A DNA stretch of 48,863 bases from Pseudomonadota bacterium. Its GTDB lineage: Bacteria; Pseudomonadota; Gammaproteobacteria; Burkholderiales; Casimicrobiaceae. The notes under the pieces were generated by a model. It saw nothing but the letters and a program-made list of their open reading frames with translations. It was not told where the DNA came from and made no database searches. The DNA is taken from contig JAFEDD010000068.1 of the NCBI GenBank assembly GCA_018241765.1, positions 1 to 48,863 of the forward strand, given 5' to 3'. Shown here piece after piece: positions 1 through 7,829 of the stretch. The position numbers and the translations under genes are program-made. Positions within the stretch are counted from its first letter, which is position 1; every line of letters begins with the position of its first letter.

Positions 1-456
1 GGCCTGCGCGGCGAGTTCCTTGCGGTCGACGCTGAGCGCCAGTCGCTGCACCGGCGCCATTGCCTGCCCGGTCAGTGACCCGGCCGCGTCGGGGTCGATG
101 TCGATGCCGCGCCCGATGGCGAGAAGCATGTCGCAAACCTGAAAGCAGTTCTCCATCTTGCGGTTCTTCGCGTGGCGAATCATCGGTTCCTTGAATTGAT
201 CCCACGCGCGCAACATGCGGGCCTCGTCCATGTTCTCGTAGCTCCAGGTGTAGGGCGTGTCCTGGCCACCTTCGGCCTTGATGTCCTCGGCGAGCGTCGC
301 GGTGTTCGCTTCGCGCCCCTTGCCGGCCTTCGGGTCGGGCTCGATCAGCCGCGTGCTCATGTAGGCTGCGCGGGTGCCGCTGCTGACGTAGAGCGAGCTG
401 AAGCCGGGGCTGTTGCTGCCCGGTCGGTTCGGATACCAGATTCGCAAAGTCACCAT
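1..456 (-). CDS. Partial hypothetical protein, possibly permuted NlpC/P60 (papain-like) fold
   Basis: This reading frame is open from an ATG at 456 to the left edge (152 codons, 3' end missing) and has strongly coding-like codon use. The start MVTLRIWYP followed by a Gly/Ser-rich turn, the later segment with AEDIKAEGG and YENMDEARM, and an Asn-Cys pair (residues 103-104, in MENCFQVCDMLL) recall hypothetical proteins with a circularly permuted NlpC/P60 fold, which often sit near secretion loci. In those proteins an early Gly-His and a later Asn-Cys supply the catalytic pair. Here the Gly-His position appears to be Gly-Phe (G18-F19), so activity is doubtful. No good ribosome-binding site is seen. 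The family assignment is from memory of the pattern; only the coding frame is secure. Confidence 0.6.
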   Translation of the reverse strand, partial: MVTLRIWYPNRPGSNSPGFSSLYVSSGTRAAYMSTRLIEPDPKAGKGREANTATLAEDIKAEGGQDTPYTWSYENMDEARMLRAWDQFKEPMIRHAKNRKMENCFQVCDMLLAIGRGIDIDPDAAGSLTGQAMAPVQRLALSVDRKELAAQA

Positions 457-563
457 CGGTCGTGCACGTCATGGCTATGAAATCGGCAGGCAGTTGCCGT
501 TGCGGCTGACCACCCCTTTCATCAAGGACGAAGTGCCGCCTCCTTTTGCGACATTGCCTCGCT

Positions 564-1370
564 TCAGGCGCGCACCACACGCTGCGCAAGCCACTTGCCG
601 GAGGCCGCCTTGACGACGTCGAAGCGGACGTGATCCCCCACCTCGATGAATTCGAACCCCGGCGGCGCCACGTGAGCCGAAAGAAACTGCACGTCGCCAC
701 GACCATCGCGTCGGGTGATCATGCCGTAGCCCTTGGCGAGCGACTTGACGACGCCGGTGATCGCATTGGCCGCAAAGGAGTCGTCGGGTTCACCGTCCGC
801 CGTCACCTCGCCGGCAGCACTGCCCGGCACCACGGGGGGCGGCTTGAATAGTGCGGAAACCGGCATCGTGTCGTGATGATGGCGAGCGAGCTCGCGCAGA
901 TCGATGACGCGCTCGGTCGAGACGAGCACCTTGCCGGTTGGCGGCAGCAATAGCTCGAACAGCGCCACGCCTGCGGCCTCGAGCTTCTGGCGCAGCGGCA
1001 ACCATTGCATCGGGCTGCCCACGCAGACGAGCACGTCGCAGCCCGCAAGCCCAAGCTCCACGCCGTCCAACGCGAGCCCGGCGCCGCTGTCGTCGCCACT
1101 GATGTGCGGCGCGGTGACCACCGTGAAGCCGGCCCCAACCGCCTGGGCATCACCGTCGTTGGGCTGCGATCGGGCCCAGCGCAGCGCTTTCAGCTCGGTC
1201 TGGTCGAAGGTGTGTCCCAACCGTGCGCCGATCATCAAGCGCGCATAGTCGGCGAGCCCGCCCAGCGTCCATGCGCGCGGCACCGCGTTCTGCGCAGCCA
1301 GCGCCTCACCCTCCTGCCGCCAACGGTCACCATTGACCACGATGCTGATGGAACAGCGCGCCTGCGCCAT
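564..1370 (-). CDS. NYN-like and cold-shock-domain protein
   Basis: A 268-residue protein. The start ATG is preceded by a strong ribosome-binding site (AAGGAGG, 5 bases away). Residues 204-268 form a cold-shock (OB-fold) domain: TGVVKSLAKGYGMI, then GDVQF, and a GDHVRFDV strand. The classic RNP motifs are only partly kept, with GYGMI in place of GYGFI. The N-terminal 150 residues (VVNGD near residue 12, then GVELGLAGCDVLVCVG) look like a NYN nuclease fold, but the usual acidic SGDSDF motif is replaced by GSPMQW (118-123), so nuclease activity is unlikely. It probably binds RNA or single-stranded DNA. The gene stands alone, between the edge gene and a dispersed repeat, with no clear link to the T6SS genes. 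Confidence 0.8.
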   Translation of the reverse strand: MAQARCSISIVVNGDRWRQEGEALAAQNAVPRAWTLGGLADYARLMIGARLGHTFDQTELKALRWARSQPNDGDAQAVGAGFTVVTAPHISGDDSGAGLALDGVELGLAGCDVLVCVGSPMQWLPLRQKLEAAGVALFELLLPPTGKVLVSTERVIDLRELARHHHDTMPVSALFKPPPVVPGSAAGEVTADGEPDDSFAANAITGVVKSLAKGYGMITRRDGRGDVQFLSAHVAPPGFEFIEVGDHVRFDVVKAASGKWLAQRVVRA

Positions 1371-1512
1371 GTCGCCTCCTTGATTCGTGTTCGATGTCGG
1401 GCATTATCAGCCAAAGCCGTGTCGCCGGAAAGCCGGAGTCGACGATACACGCCGTTACGCCACGCTTCCGGATGCCTCGCCGCTCAGCGTTCGGTGCATC
1501 ACGAACGACATC

Positions 1513-1633
1513 AATAACTTTTCGTGCAAAGCACGTCCACAACGGGCTTGACGCTCGATTTTGCCGAAAGTCGATATGGTCATGAATGCGCTTCCAAGCC
1601 CTATACCAACGCCATTTCAGCAAAAAGTTGTTG
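1513..1633. repeat. Dispersed palindromic element, copy 1
   Basis: Roughly 120 bp beginning AACTTTTCGTGCAAAG and ending near CAAAAAGTTGTTGC, so the two ends are inverted copies of each other. The centre (CGATTTTGCCGAAAGTCGAT) is shared with copies at 5392-5517 and 43205-43328. It fills most of the 327-bp gap 1371-1697 between the cold-shock gene and the kinase gene. The short open frames in this gap overlap the element and do not look like genes. This is the most diverged of the three copies. Confidence 0.7.
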
Positions 1634-1697
1634 CGTGTTTCCAGCCGGTGCACACCATCGCCCGGCTCCGCAGCGACGTCAAGCCCTCGCCTGCCCG

Positions 1698-2867
1698 TCA
1701 CCGCCACAGCACCACCGCGACGACGAGCAGCAGCACGACGACGGCGGCGACGCCGATGATGACGCCGCGCGGGCCGCGTGAGCCATCGTAGCGCTGGCGC
1801 GCTCCTGCGCGGGCGGCGCCGATGGGCGCCGCGTCGCCATCGGACGCGGGCGATGCGGCGGTTGGCGTGGCCGGCGCAGAATCACCGGGCGCACCGCCTT
1901 CCGCGACCCGGCGCGGCCCCCGCGACGCCACCGATTGCGTCACTTCCTGTGGCGCCGCTGGCGGTCGTGCCACCTTGATCCAGCCGAGCGCGGCGCGGAA
2001 CTCGCTGATGCTCTTGAAGCGGTCGATGGCGCGAACGGCCAGCGCACGGCCGACCGCCGTGATGAGTGCGGGTGAGTATCCGGCGGCGGGCGCGACTTCA
2101 TGAAGCGAGGGCTGCGAATCGCGCACGATGCGCGTGGTGGCAGCGACCGGCGGGCGGCCGCTGGCGAGAAAGAAGATGACGGCGCCAAGACCGTAGACAT
2201 CGGTCCAGCGCCCTTGCTCCATGCTGCCGTCATCGACGTACTGCTCGATGGGGGCGAAGCCCGGTTTGAGCACGGTGGTGAGCGCCTGCGTCATGCCGCC
2301 CAACACCTGCCGCGCCGACCCGAGGTCGAGCAGCACGGTGGCACCGTCGGGCATCACGAGAATGTTGTCCGGCGAGACGTCGCGATGGATCACGCGGTGC
2401 GCATGCAGTTCCGCCACGGCTTCGAACACCGGGTCGAGCCACGCGCGGATTTGCTCCTCGCTGGAGCTGCCACCCAGCTCGGCACGCAACTGACGCAGCG
2501 TTTTGCCTGCGTAATACTGCATCGCCATGTACGCGGTGCCGTTTTGCTCCCAGACACGGTGGACGGCCACCAGCGCGGGATGGGCAAACTCGGAGAGCAT
2601 CCGCGCCTCGCGCAGAAAGCCCTTGAGCCCAGTCGCGTAGGCCTTGGCCAGATCGGTCGTGCGCGGCACGATTCGCCCGTCCGCACCGCGCGCGGCGATG
2701 GCGCTTGGCAGGAATTCCTTGATCGCCACCGTGCGTCCGGTGCCGACGTCGCGCGCAAGATACACGACACCGAATCCGCCCTGCCCGATGAGCCCGGTGA
2801 TCTCGTGGCCCTCCAGCATCGACCCAGGGCGCAGGCTGTCAAAGGCGTTGGAAACGGATGGGGGCAT
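1698..2867 (-). CDS. Tail-anchored Hanks-type Ser/Thr protein kinase (PpkA-like)
   Basis: A 389-residue kinase. Motifs seen: glycine loop IGQGGFGVVY (27-36), catalytic Lys50 in VAIKEF, HRDVSPDN (161-168), and DLG (181-183) in place of DFG. A Pro/Ala-rich linker follows, then one transmembrane helix (about 369-387) that ends two residues before the C-terminus. The kinase is therefore cytoplasmic and tail-anchored, with no sensor domain outside. The start ATG at 2867 was chosen because the upstream open frame is out of character for a kinase N-terminus; the start motif (LRPGSMLEGHEI) aligns with the other three kinases here. It is transcribed divergently from the kinase at 3114. A likely role is phosphorylating FHA-binding partners of the T6SS, countered by PppA; this is inferred from context. 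Confidence 0.9.
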   Translation of the reverse strand: MPPSVSNAFDSLRPGSMLEGHEITGLIGQGGFGVVYLARDVGTGRTVAIKEFLPSAIAARGADGRIVPRTTDLAKAYATGLKGFLREARMLSEFAHPALVAVHRVWEQNGTAYMAMQYYAGKTLRQLRAELGGSSSEEQIRAWLDPVFEAVAELHAHRVIHRDVSPDNILVMPDGATVLLDLGSARQVLGGMTQALTTVLKPGFAPIEQYVDDGSMEQGRWTDVYGLGAVIFFLASGRPPVAATTRIVRDSQPSLHEVAPAAGYSPALITAVGRALAVRAIDRFKSISEFRAALGWIKVARPPAAPQEVTQSVASRGPRRVAEGGAPGDSAPATPTAASPASDGDAAPIGAARAGARQRYDGSRGPRGVIIGVAAVVVLLLVVAVVLWR

Positions 2868-3040
2868 CGCTGCAGGTGTAGGCAACAGAAAAGGCGACGG
2901 ACGCGACGTGCAAGCGGCAATTGTGCCTCGGCGGCGCGCATCCGTAGAGACGGGTTTGCCCGCAACATCATGCCATGGCCGCAGCGACGCTCGCCCGACG
3001 GCGTGACACGAATGCCGCAGATCGGAGCCAGTCGCAACTG

Positions 3041-3054
3041 CGTAACACGTTACG
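3041..3054. promoter_or_regulatory. Perfect inverted repeat between divergent kinase genes
   Basis: CGTAAC-AC-GTTACG is a perfect 6+6 bp palindrome with a 2-bp centre. It lies 60 bp upstream of the kinase ATG at 3114 and about 170 bp upstream of the kinase starting at 2867, in the 246-bp divergent promoter region. Its position suits an operator that could control both genes, but no regulator is identified and a 14-bp palindrome can occur by chance. Confidence 0.35.
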
Positions 3055-3113
3055 TCTTTGGGTTTGACCACGGACACGGGATAATCGAAGAGTCAACGCC
3101 CCATCGAAGTCTG

Positions 3114-5333
3114 ATGGAACACCCTGCCCAACAAAACCTGAACCAACTCGCCGTCGGCACCGTGCTTGGCGACTTCCGTATCTCGGGTGTCGTGGGCGAG
3201 GGCGGTTTTGGCATCGTCTACCTTGCGTACGAATCGGCGCTCGATCGCACGGTCGCCATCAAGGAATACCTTCCGTCCTCGATCGCGGGGCGCACGGGCG
3301 ATCAGTCGGTGCACGTGCGCTCGCAGCTCAACGCCGATGCCTTCGCCTCGGGTCTGCGCAACTTCCTGCGCGAAGCGCAGATGCTGGCGCGCTTCTCGCA
3401 CCCGGCGATGGTCGAGGTCCATCGCGTGTGGGAACAAAACGGCACCGCGTACATGGCGATGCGCTACTACGCCGGCCGCACGCTGCGCGAGGCGCGTCTG
3501 GCCGACGGCGAAATCGACGAAGCTTCGATGCGTCGCGTGCTCGAACCGGTGCTCGACGCGCTCACGCTGCTGCACGCGCAAAACGTCATCCACCGCGACG
3601 TCTCGCCCGACAACATCCTGATTCGTGACAACGGCGCTCCGGTGCTGCTCGATCTCGGTGCCGCGCGACTCGTCGTCGGCGGTATGACGCAGGCCCTCAC
3701 CACCGTGCTGAAGCCGGGTTACGCGCCCATCGAGCAGTACGTCGATGACGGCACCATGCAGCAAGGGCCTTGGACTGATGTCTACGGCCTCGGCGCCGTG
3801 CTCTACTACCTGCTGCTCGGCGCCGCGCCACCGCAGGCCGTCGCGCGCATGATCACCGATCCGATGCGTGACCTCGCCAGCCGCGTTCAGGCCAGTTTCC
3901 CCGCGCACCTCGTCGAGGCCACGATCAAGGCGTTGGCCGTGCACCCCGAGCAGCGCTTCCAGAGCGTCGATGCACTCCGCGAAGCGCTCGGCTGGACCGA
4001 AGCCGCCCCGCTCGAAACGCGCTTCGTTGGTGGCTCCGAGGGCGGTGCGGGCCGCGTCGATGCCACGGCGGTTCGCCCCACCACGGGCGGCGGTGCACCA
4101 CGCGCAGCCTCCGTCGCGCCACCGCCACGCAGCCAACCGGCCACGCCACCGCCGATTCCGCCGCCTGCCACAGCGATCGAGGCAGATCCGAACGCCACCA
4201 TCGTCTGGAAAACGGGCGACCAATCCGCAGCCTCGGCGCGACCCAGAACCCTCCCACCCGCGTCGCCCGCCAAACCGACGACTGCACCGTCCACCCCCTG
4301 GGCTGCTGCTTCGGCTGCCCCCTCGGTCGGCCCATCGGCCGCCCGCTCGGCCAGTCCATCGGCCACCGCGCCCGCCCGGCCGACGGCGGCCAAACCTGCG
4401 GCAACGCCAAGCGCCGGGCTCGCACGTCCGCAGCGCGGCAGCGACTATGAATCCTCCGCCGGTGGCGGCGCTGCACGCTGGATCGCCGCGTTCGTGGTCG
4501 CCGCCGCCGTCGCCGGTGGCGGCTACTACCTCCTCGGCCACTCTGGCAAGCGCCCGGGCGCCGATGCGCCGGCCGTCGCGAGTGCGCCCACCGCGCCGCC
4601 AGGGGTGCCTGCCCCGGACGTGCCGGGCGTCGGCGTGACAACGCCCGAACCGAGCGCGGCCGCGCTCGCCGCACAAGCCAAGCTCGACAACGAACGCCGC
4701 GCCCGCGAGAAGGCCGAGCAGGAACAAGCCGCCAAGGCGCAACGCGATGCCGACGCTGCCGCCAAAGCCGAGGCCGCTCGCCTTGCGAAAGAGGCGAAGC
4801 TCAAGGCCGAAGCCGACGCCAGAGCGGAGGCCCAGGCGAAAGCCAAAGCCGATTCCGAACGCATCGCCAAGGCTCGCGCCGAGGCCGACGAGCGAGCGCG
4901 CCGCCAGCGCCAGGACGAAGACGCTCGCGCCGCCGCGGCGCGTGCCAAACAAGACACCACGGGCCACGGCACACCGTCGCCGGTACCGCCCCCCGCCACT
5001 TCCACCGTCACAGGCTCGGGCGCCCCGCGCCGCATCGAAGACCTCTCCGCACAAGCCATGGCCGCGTTCCGGCGCGGCGATCTGGCCGGCGCACGCGCGC
5101 TCTGGAGCGAAATCACATCGCACGCACAGGCCAGCGGCACGGACAAGGCGCGCGCCTACAACAACATGGCCATCAGCTACTGCAACAACGGCGACGAAAT
5201 CGCCTGCGAGCGCATGTACACCGCCATGCTGCGCAGCGACCGCAACTACTCCGTCAGCGCCGGCGAGCGGGAGGGCGACAAATACAAGCGCGCCTTCGAT
5301 CGAGCCTGGCGCACCGTGCGCGGCGGCGACTGA
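3114..5333 (+). CDS. Transmembrane Ser/Thr kinase with coiled coil and TssQ-like extracytoplasmic domain
   Basis: A 739-residue kinase. The cytoplasmic kinase domain (about 20-295) has VGEGGFGIVY, Lys50, HRDVSPDN (160-167) and DLG (180-182) where DFG is usual. A long Pro/Ala/Ser linker leads to a transmembrane helix (about 456-475). Outside lies an Ala/Glu/Lys/Arg-rich coiled coil (about 520-615), then a TPR-like C-terminal domain (641-739). That last domain resembles the TssQ lipoprotein encoded at 23690-24190: RGD/RGE near its start, a matching C-x7-C pair (C690, C698), and FDRAWRTV at the end against FDRARRAV. The ATG at 3114 was chosen by alignment with the other kinases; the open frame continues upstream but overlaps the divergent kinase gene. 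It may sense the T6SS envelope complex through its outer domain (inference). Confidence 0.9.
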   Translation: MEHPAQQNLNQLAVGTVLGDFRISGVVGEGGFGIVYLAYESALDRTVAIKEYLPSSIAGRTGDQSVHVRSQLNADAFASGLRNFLREAQMLARFSHPAMVEVHRVWEQNGTAYMAMRYYAGRTLREARLADGEIDEASMRRVLEPVLDALTLLHAQNVIHRDVSPDNILIRDNGAPVLLDLGAARLVVGGMTQALTTVLKPGYAPIEQYVDDGTMQQGPWTDVYGLGAVLYYLLLGAAPPQAVARMITDPMRDLASRVQASFPAHLVEATIKALAVHPEQRFQSVDALREALGWTEAAPLETRFVGGSEGGAGRVDATAVRPTTGGGAPRAASVAPPPRSQPATPPPIPPPATAIEADPNATIVWKTGDQSAASARPRTLPPASPAKPTTAPSTPWAAASAAPSVGPSAARSASPSATAPARPTAAKPAATPSAGLARPQRGSDYESSAGGGAARWIAAFVVAAAVAGGGYYLLGHSGKRPGADAPAVASAPTAPPGVPAPDVPGVGVTTPEPSAAALAAQAKLDNERRAREKAEQEQAAKAQRDADAAAKAEAARLAKEAKLKAEADARAEAQAKAKADSERIAKARAEADERARRQRQDEDARAAAARAKQDTTGHGTPSPVPPPATSTVTGSGAPRRIEDLSAQAMAAFRRGDLAGARALWSEITSHAQASGTDKARAYNNMAISYCNNGDEIACERMYTAMLRSDRNYSVSAGEREGDKYKRAFDRAWRTVRGGD

Positions 5334-5391
5334 GAAGTCGCCGCTCCCTTCCAGCCAACCCACAACCCCCCGCTGGAACCTCAACATCGAG

Positions 5392-5517
5392 GCAACGACT
5401 TTTCACGAAAAAGCGCATCCATGAGGGGCTTGCAACGCGATTTTCGCTGAAGTCGATATTGCACGAAAACGGGCGCTAAGCCCGTCATGGATGCGGGTTG
5501 CAAGACGAAGCTATTGC
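5392..5517. repeat. Dispersed palindromic element, copy 2
   Basis: About 126 bp starting GCAACGACTTTTCACGAAAA and ending near CGAAGCTATTGC. The left arm (GCGCATCCATGAGGGGCTTG) pairs with the right arm (TAAGCCCGTCATGGATGCG). It lies 58 bp after the stop codon of the kinase ending at 5333 and just before the tandem array. It has no coding capacity; a structured RNA or a MITE/REP-type mobile remnant is the best reading. Confidence 0.8.
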
Positions 5518-5564
5518 GGTGTCGGGTGCTTGAGCGTTCGCATCCGCCCTCGCCTCCGACGCCC

Positions 5565-6035
5565 TGTAGGCGACGGCTCGACGTCGCTCGCGCACGGTTG
5601 ATCATCGCCGCACGCCATCGAGCGCCACGAAGCGCGGTCGAGCCCGCGCCTACCCGCAGGATGTAGGCGATGGCTCGACGTCGCTCGCGCACGGCTGATC
5701 ATCGCCGCACGCCATCGAGCGCAGCGAAGCGCGGTCGAGCCCGCCCTACCCGCAGGATGTAGGCGATGGCTCGACGTCGCTCGCACGGCTGATCATCGCC
5801 GCACGCCATCGAGCGCCACGAAGCGCGGTCGAGCCCGCCCTACCCGCAGGATGTAGGCGACGGCTCGACGTCGCTCGCACGGCTGATCATCGCCGCACGC
5901 CATCGAGCGCCACGAAGCGCGGTCGAGCCCGCGCGTACCCGCAGGATGTAGGCGATGGCTCGACGTCGCTCGCGCACGGTTGATCGTGGCCGCACGCCAT
6001 CGCACGCCACGAAGCGCGGTCGAGCCCGCGCCTGC
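5565..6035. repeat. Tandem repeat array A, five units of 94-97 bp
   Basis: Units begin TGTAGGCGAYGGCTCGACG at 5565, 5662, 5758, 5852 and 5947, giving periods of 97, 96, 94 and 95 bp. Each carries CATCGAGCG and AAGCGCGGTCGAGCCCG. The small length differences come from a CGCTCGCGCACGG versus CGCTCGCACGG core and the GCCTACC/GCCCTACC stretch. There are no unique spacers, so this is not a CRISPR array. Open frames read across the array are repeat artefacts. With copy 2 of the dispersed element it fills the 741-bp gap 5334-6074; the rest (5518-5564) shows nothing recognisable. The unit is related, in inverted orientation, to array B at 37814-38066. Confidence 0.9.
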
Positions 6036-6074
6036 GCCCGGCCGCCCCAGCGCGGGTACGCGTTGTGCCGTGCC

Positions 6075-7277
6075 TCATCGGAAAAATTCGATGATTTCCC
6101 CGGCCCGAGCGTAGGCATCGCGTTGCCCCAGGCGCATCAACTCACCGATGAACCCCGGTTCGAAGAGCAGGTAGCTGGCGAGCGAGGCGCCGCCCGCGCC
6201 GCCCATCAACGCGCCGAGGGAGTTGCGCGTCGCCGTCGGCAACTCCTCGGCATGAGCGGCAGCGAGCGCATCGAGCGACTGCGATGGCTGCATCGCAAAC
6301 ACCTGCACCGGACGGAAGGGCAACGCGGCAGCCACCTCGGGAGGCAGCCGTTTCAGCGTCTCGGAGACGCGCTGCGCCTGTTCGACATCGGCCTGCAAGG
6401 TGTCATGAAACACACTAGCCATCGCGTGCGCGGCAACGGCAGACAACCCCGGCTGCTGCTGCAGCGGCGCATCCTGCCCGAGGCCGCTGCGATTGGGTTG
6501 CCCGACGCCGATCACCATGATGCGTTGAGCGCCCAGATGCATCGCGGCCGACAGCGGAGTGATCTGTCGCATCGAGCCATCGCCGAAGTATTCCCGCTGC
6601 CCGTCGACCATCAGCTCCTGCGCCGGAAACACGATGGGAATCGCGCTGGACGCCATCAGGTGCTCGATGCCGAGCACCTGGAACTCGGCGCGGCGCCCGG
6701 GCCGACTCCACGGCGCGGCCGCACTTTCCTGGTCGACATCGCAGAACGTCCAGTGCACGCCGCTCGAATAGCTCGATGCGGTCACCGCGACGCAGCTCAA
6801 GACATCACGCTCCAACGCGCGGCGGATGCCGTCAAACGAGATGGCCTTGTTCAGCGTTGCGGCGAGTGGCGAGTTGTCGAGGATCGCCCCGTGCGCCAGC
6901 GCGCCACGGGTGAGTTGAAGCGCGGCGAGGTACTTGTTGCCGCCGGCGAACCAGGCGTGCGCGCTGGTATCGTTGAGCCGGTAGACGTCGGTCGAGCGGA
7001 CGATCTCCCAGAAGCGCGCGAGTTCGGCGAACGCCGTGAGCCCGAGTTCCGCATAACCTGCGAGCGAGGTCGCGTTGATGGCGCCGGCGGACGTGCCGAC
7101 CAGAATCGGAAACGGAAACCCTTGCGCCGCCGGCGAGCCCGACTGCTGCAACAACGCCGCCACGGCCTTCAAGGCGCCCACCTGATATGCCGTGCGCGCG
7201 CCGCCGCCCATCAGCACGAGTGCTGCCGTGCTGCCCTGTGGCTGCATGCCGGAGAGGATGACCGTTCCGAGCGACAT
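6075..7277 (-). CDS. Patatin-like phospholipase
   Basis: A 400-residue protein. It shows the patatin oxyanion motif GGGARTAYQVG, the nucleophile elbow GTSAG (G-x-S-x-G), and a DG motif (FGDGSMRQ) that supplies the catalytic Asp of the Ser-Asp dyad. There is no signal peptide or transmembrane segment. Starts at 7277 (MSLGTV) and 7247 (MQPQGS) are both possible; neither has a good ribosome-binding site. It would hydrolyse acyl ester bonds of phospholipids. It lies downstream of the T6SS genes on the same strand. Patatin enzymes include both housekeeping lipases and secreted effectors; nothing here decides between them. Confidence 0.88.
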   Translation of the reverse strand: MSLGTVILSGMQPQGSTAALVLMGGGARTAYQVGALKAVAALLQQSGSPAAQGFPFPILVGTSAGAINATSLAGYAELGLTAFAELARFWEIVRSTDVYRLNDTSAHAWFAGGNKYLAALQLTRGALAHGAILDNSPLAATLNKAISFDGIRRALERDVLSCVAVTASSYSSGVHWTFCDVDQESAAAPWSRPGRRAEFQVLGIEHLMASSAIPIVFPAQELMVDGQREYFGDGSMRQITPLSAAMHLGAQRIMVIGVGQPNRSGLGQDAPLQQQPGLSAVAAHAMASVFHDTLQADVEQAQRVSETLKRLPPEVAAALPFRPVQVFAMQPSQSLDALAAAHAEELPTATRNSLGALMGGAGGASLASYLLFEPGFIGELMRLGQRDAYARAGEIIEFFR

Positions 7278-7353
7278 GGAGCAAAGCGTAGCGCAGCGAG
7301 CGCGCCGTGGTCGCCGCTGGCTTCACCTGCGGCAACGACGGCGAACCGCGCGA

Positions 7354-7821
7354 TCAGCCACCGTCGCAGGACACGAAACCCTTCACCGTTGCCGTGCCCG
7401 CCTGCGTCGTGACATGCAGTGTGGCGCTGCGCGCCGCCTTCGAGTCACGCGGTAGCGCCGCGTAATCGACGCGCAGGCGACGATCGCCCTCGCTGTACGT
7501 GGCGCTGAACTTGCCGCTGGCGTCGGTGCTCGGCTCGCCGGTTCGTTTGAAGACCGTCGTGCGACCGTCGAGGCGGATGATGGCCACCGCCTCGCAAGCA
7601 CCACCACCCACCGGACACGCCGAACCGTCGACCAACAGGTATCGGGTCGGATTGGCGCGACGCGTCGCACTCACGGTGCAATTGGCGTTGGCCACCATGG
7701 CAAGCGCCGCCTCACCAACCTGCCCGACCGTGGGCGCCGCGGCCTGCGTCGCTGAGGCGAGACTCAGCACAACAGCCATCGCGCCAAATCGCGCGGAGAC
7801 AGCGAAGGATGGGGAACTCAT
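7354..7821 (-). CDS. Small exported protein, candidate immunity protein
   Basis: A 155-residue protein. Choosing the ATG at 7821 gives a typical signal peptide: SSPSFAVSARFG, a hydrophobic core AMAVVLSLASA, and cleavage near TQA-AAP. The mature part (about 125 residues) is predicted beta-rich and holds four cysteines (NANCTV, SACPV, GACEAV, VSCDGG), which suits the oxidising periplasm. No family was recognised. Its start is 8 bp after the stop of the M23-like gene, so the two are probably co-translated. A small periplasmic protein directly downstream of a possible peptidoglycan-targeting effector is the usual layout of an effector/immunity pair; that role is inference. Confidence 0.75.
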   Translation of the reverse strand: MSSPSFAVSARFGAMAVVLSLASATQAAAPTVGQVGEAALAMVANANCTVSATRRANPTRYLLVDGSACPVGGGACEAVAIIRLDGRTTVFKRTGEPSTDASGKFSATYSEGDRRLRVDYAALPRDSKAARSATLHVTTQAGTATVKGFVSCDGG

Positions 7822-7829
7822 GCGACCCT

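Noticed and set aside
1327-1707. A 126-codon open frame in the gap before the tail-anchored kinase
   Set aside because: It runs through a dispersed palindromic element and overlaps neighbouring genes; no coding-like features.
3064-3085. Sigma-70 promoter (TTGACC and GATAAT) for the kinase at 3114
   Set aside because: The spacing between the two boxes is only 10 bp, far too short.
2100-3113. A long in-frame upstream extension of the kinase that starts at 3114
   Set aside because: It runs antisense through the divergent kinase gene and has no family similarity; the alignment of the four kinases supports the ATG at 3114.
3093-5387. A 764-codon open frame antisense to the kinase gene
   Set aside because: Its composition (runs of Gly, Arg, Ala) is that of an antisense shadow of a GC-rich gene, and the plus-strand kinase has all catalytic motifs.
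5565-6035. CRISPR array
   Set aside because: Whole units are repeated, without unique spacers, and no cas genes are present.
5511-6118. Several short open frames with repeated sequence
   Set aside because: They are translations of tandem array A, with the same peptide recurring every unit; no start signals.
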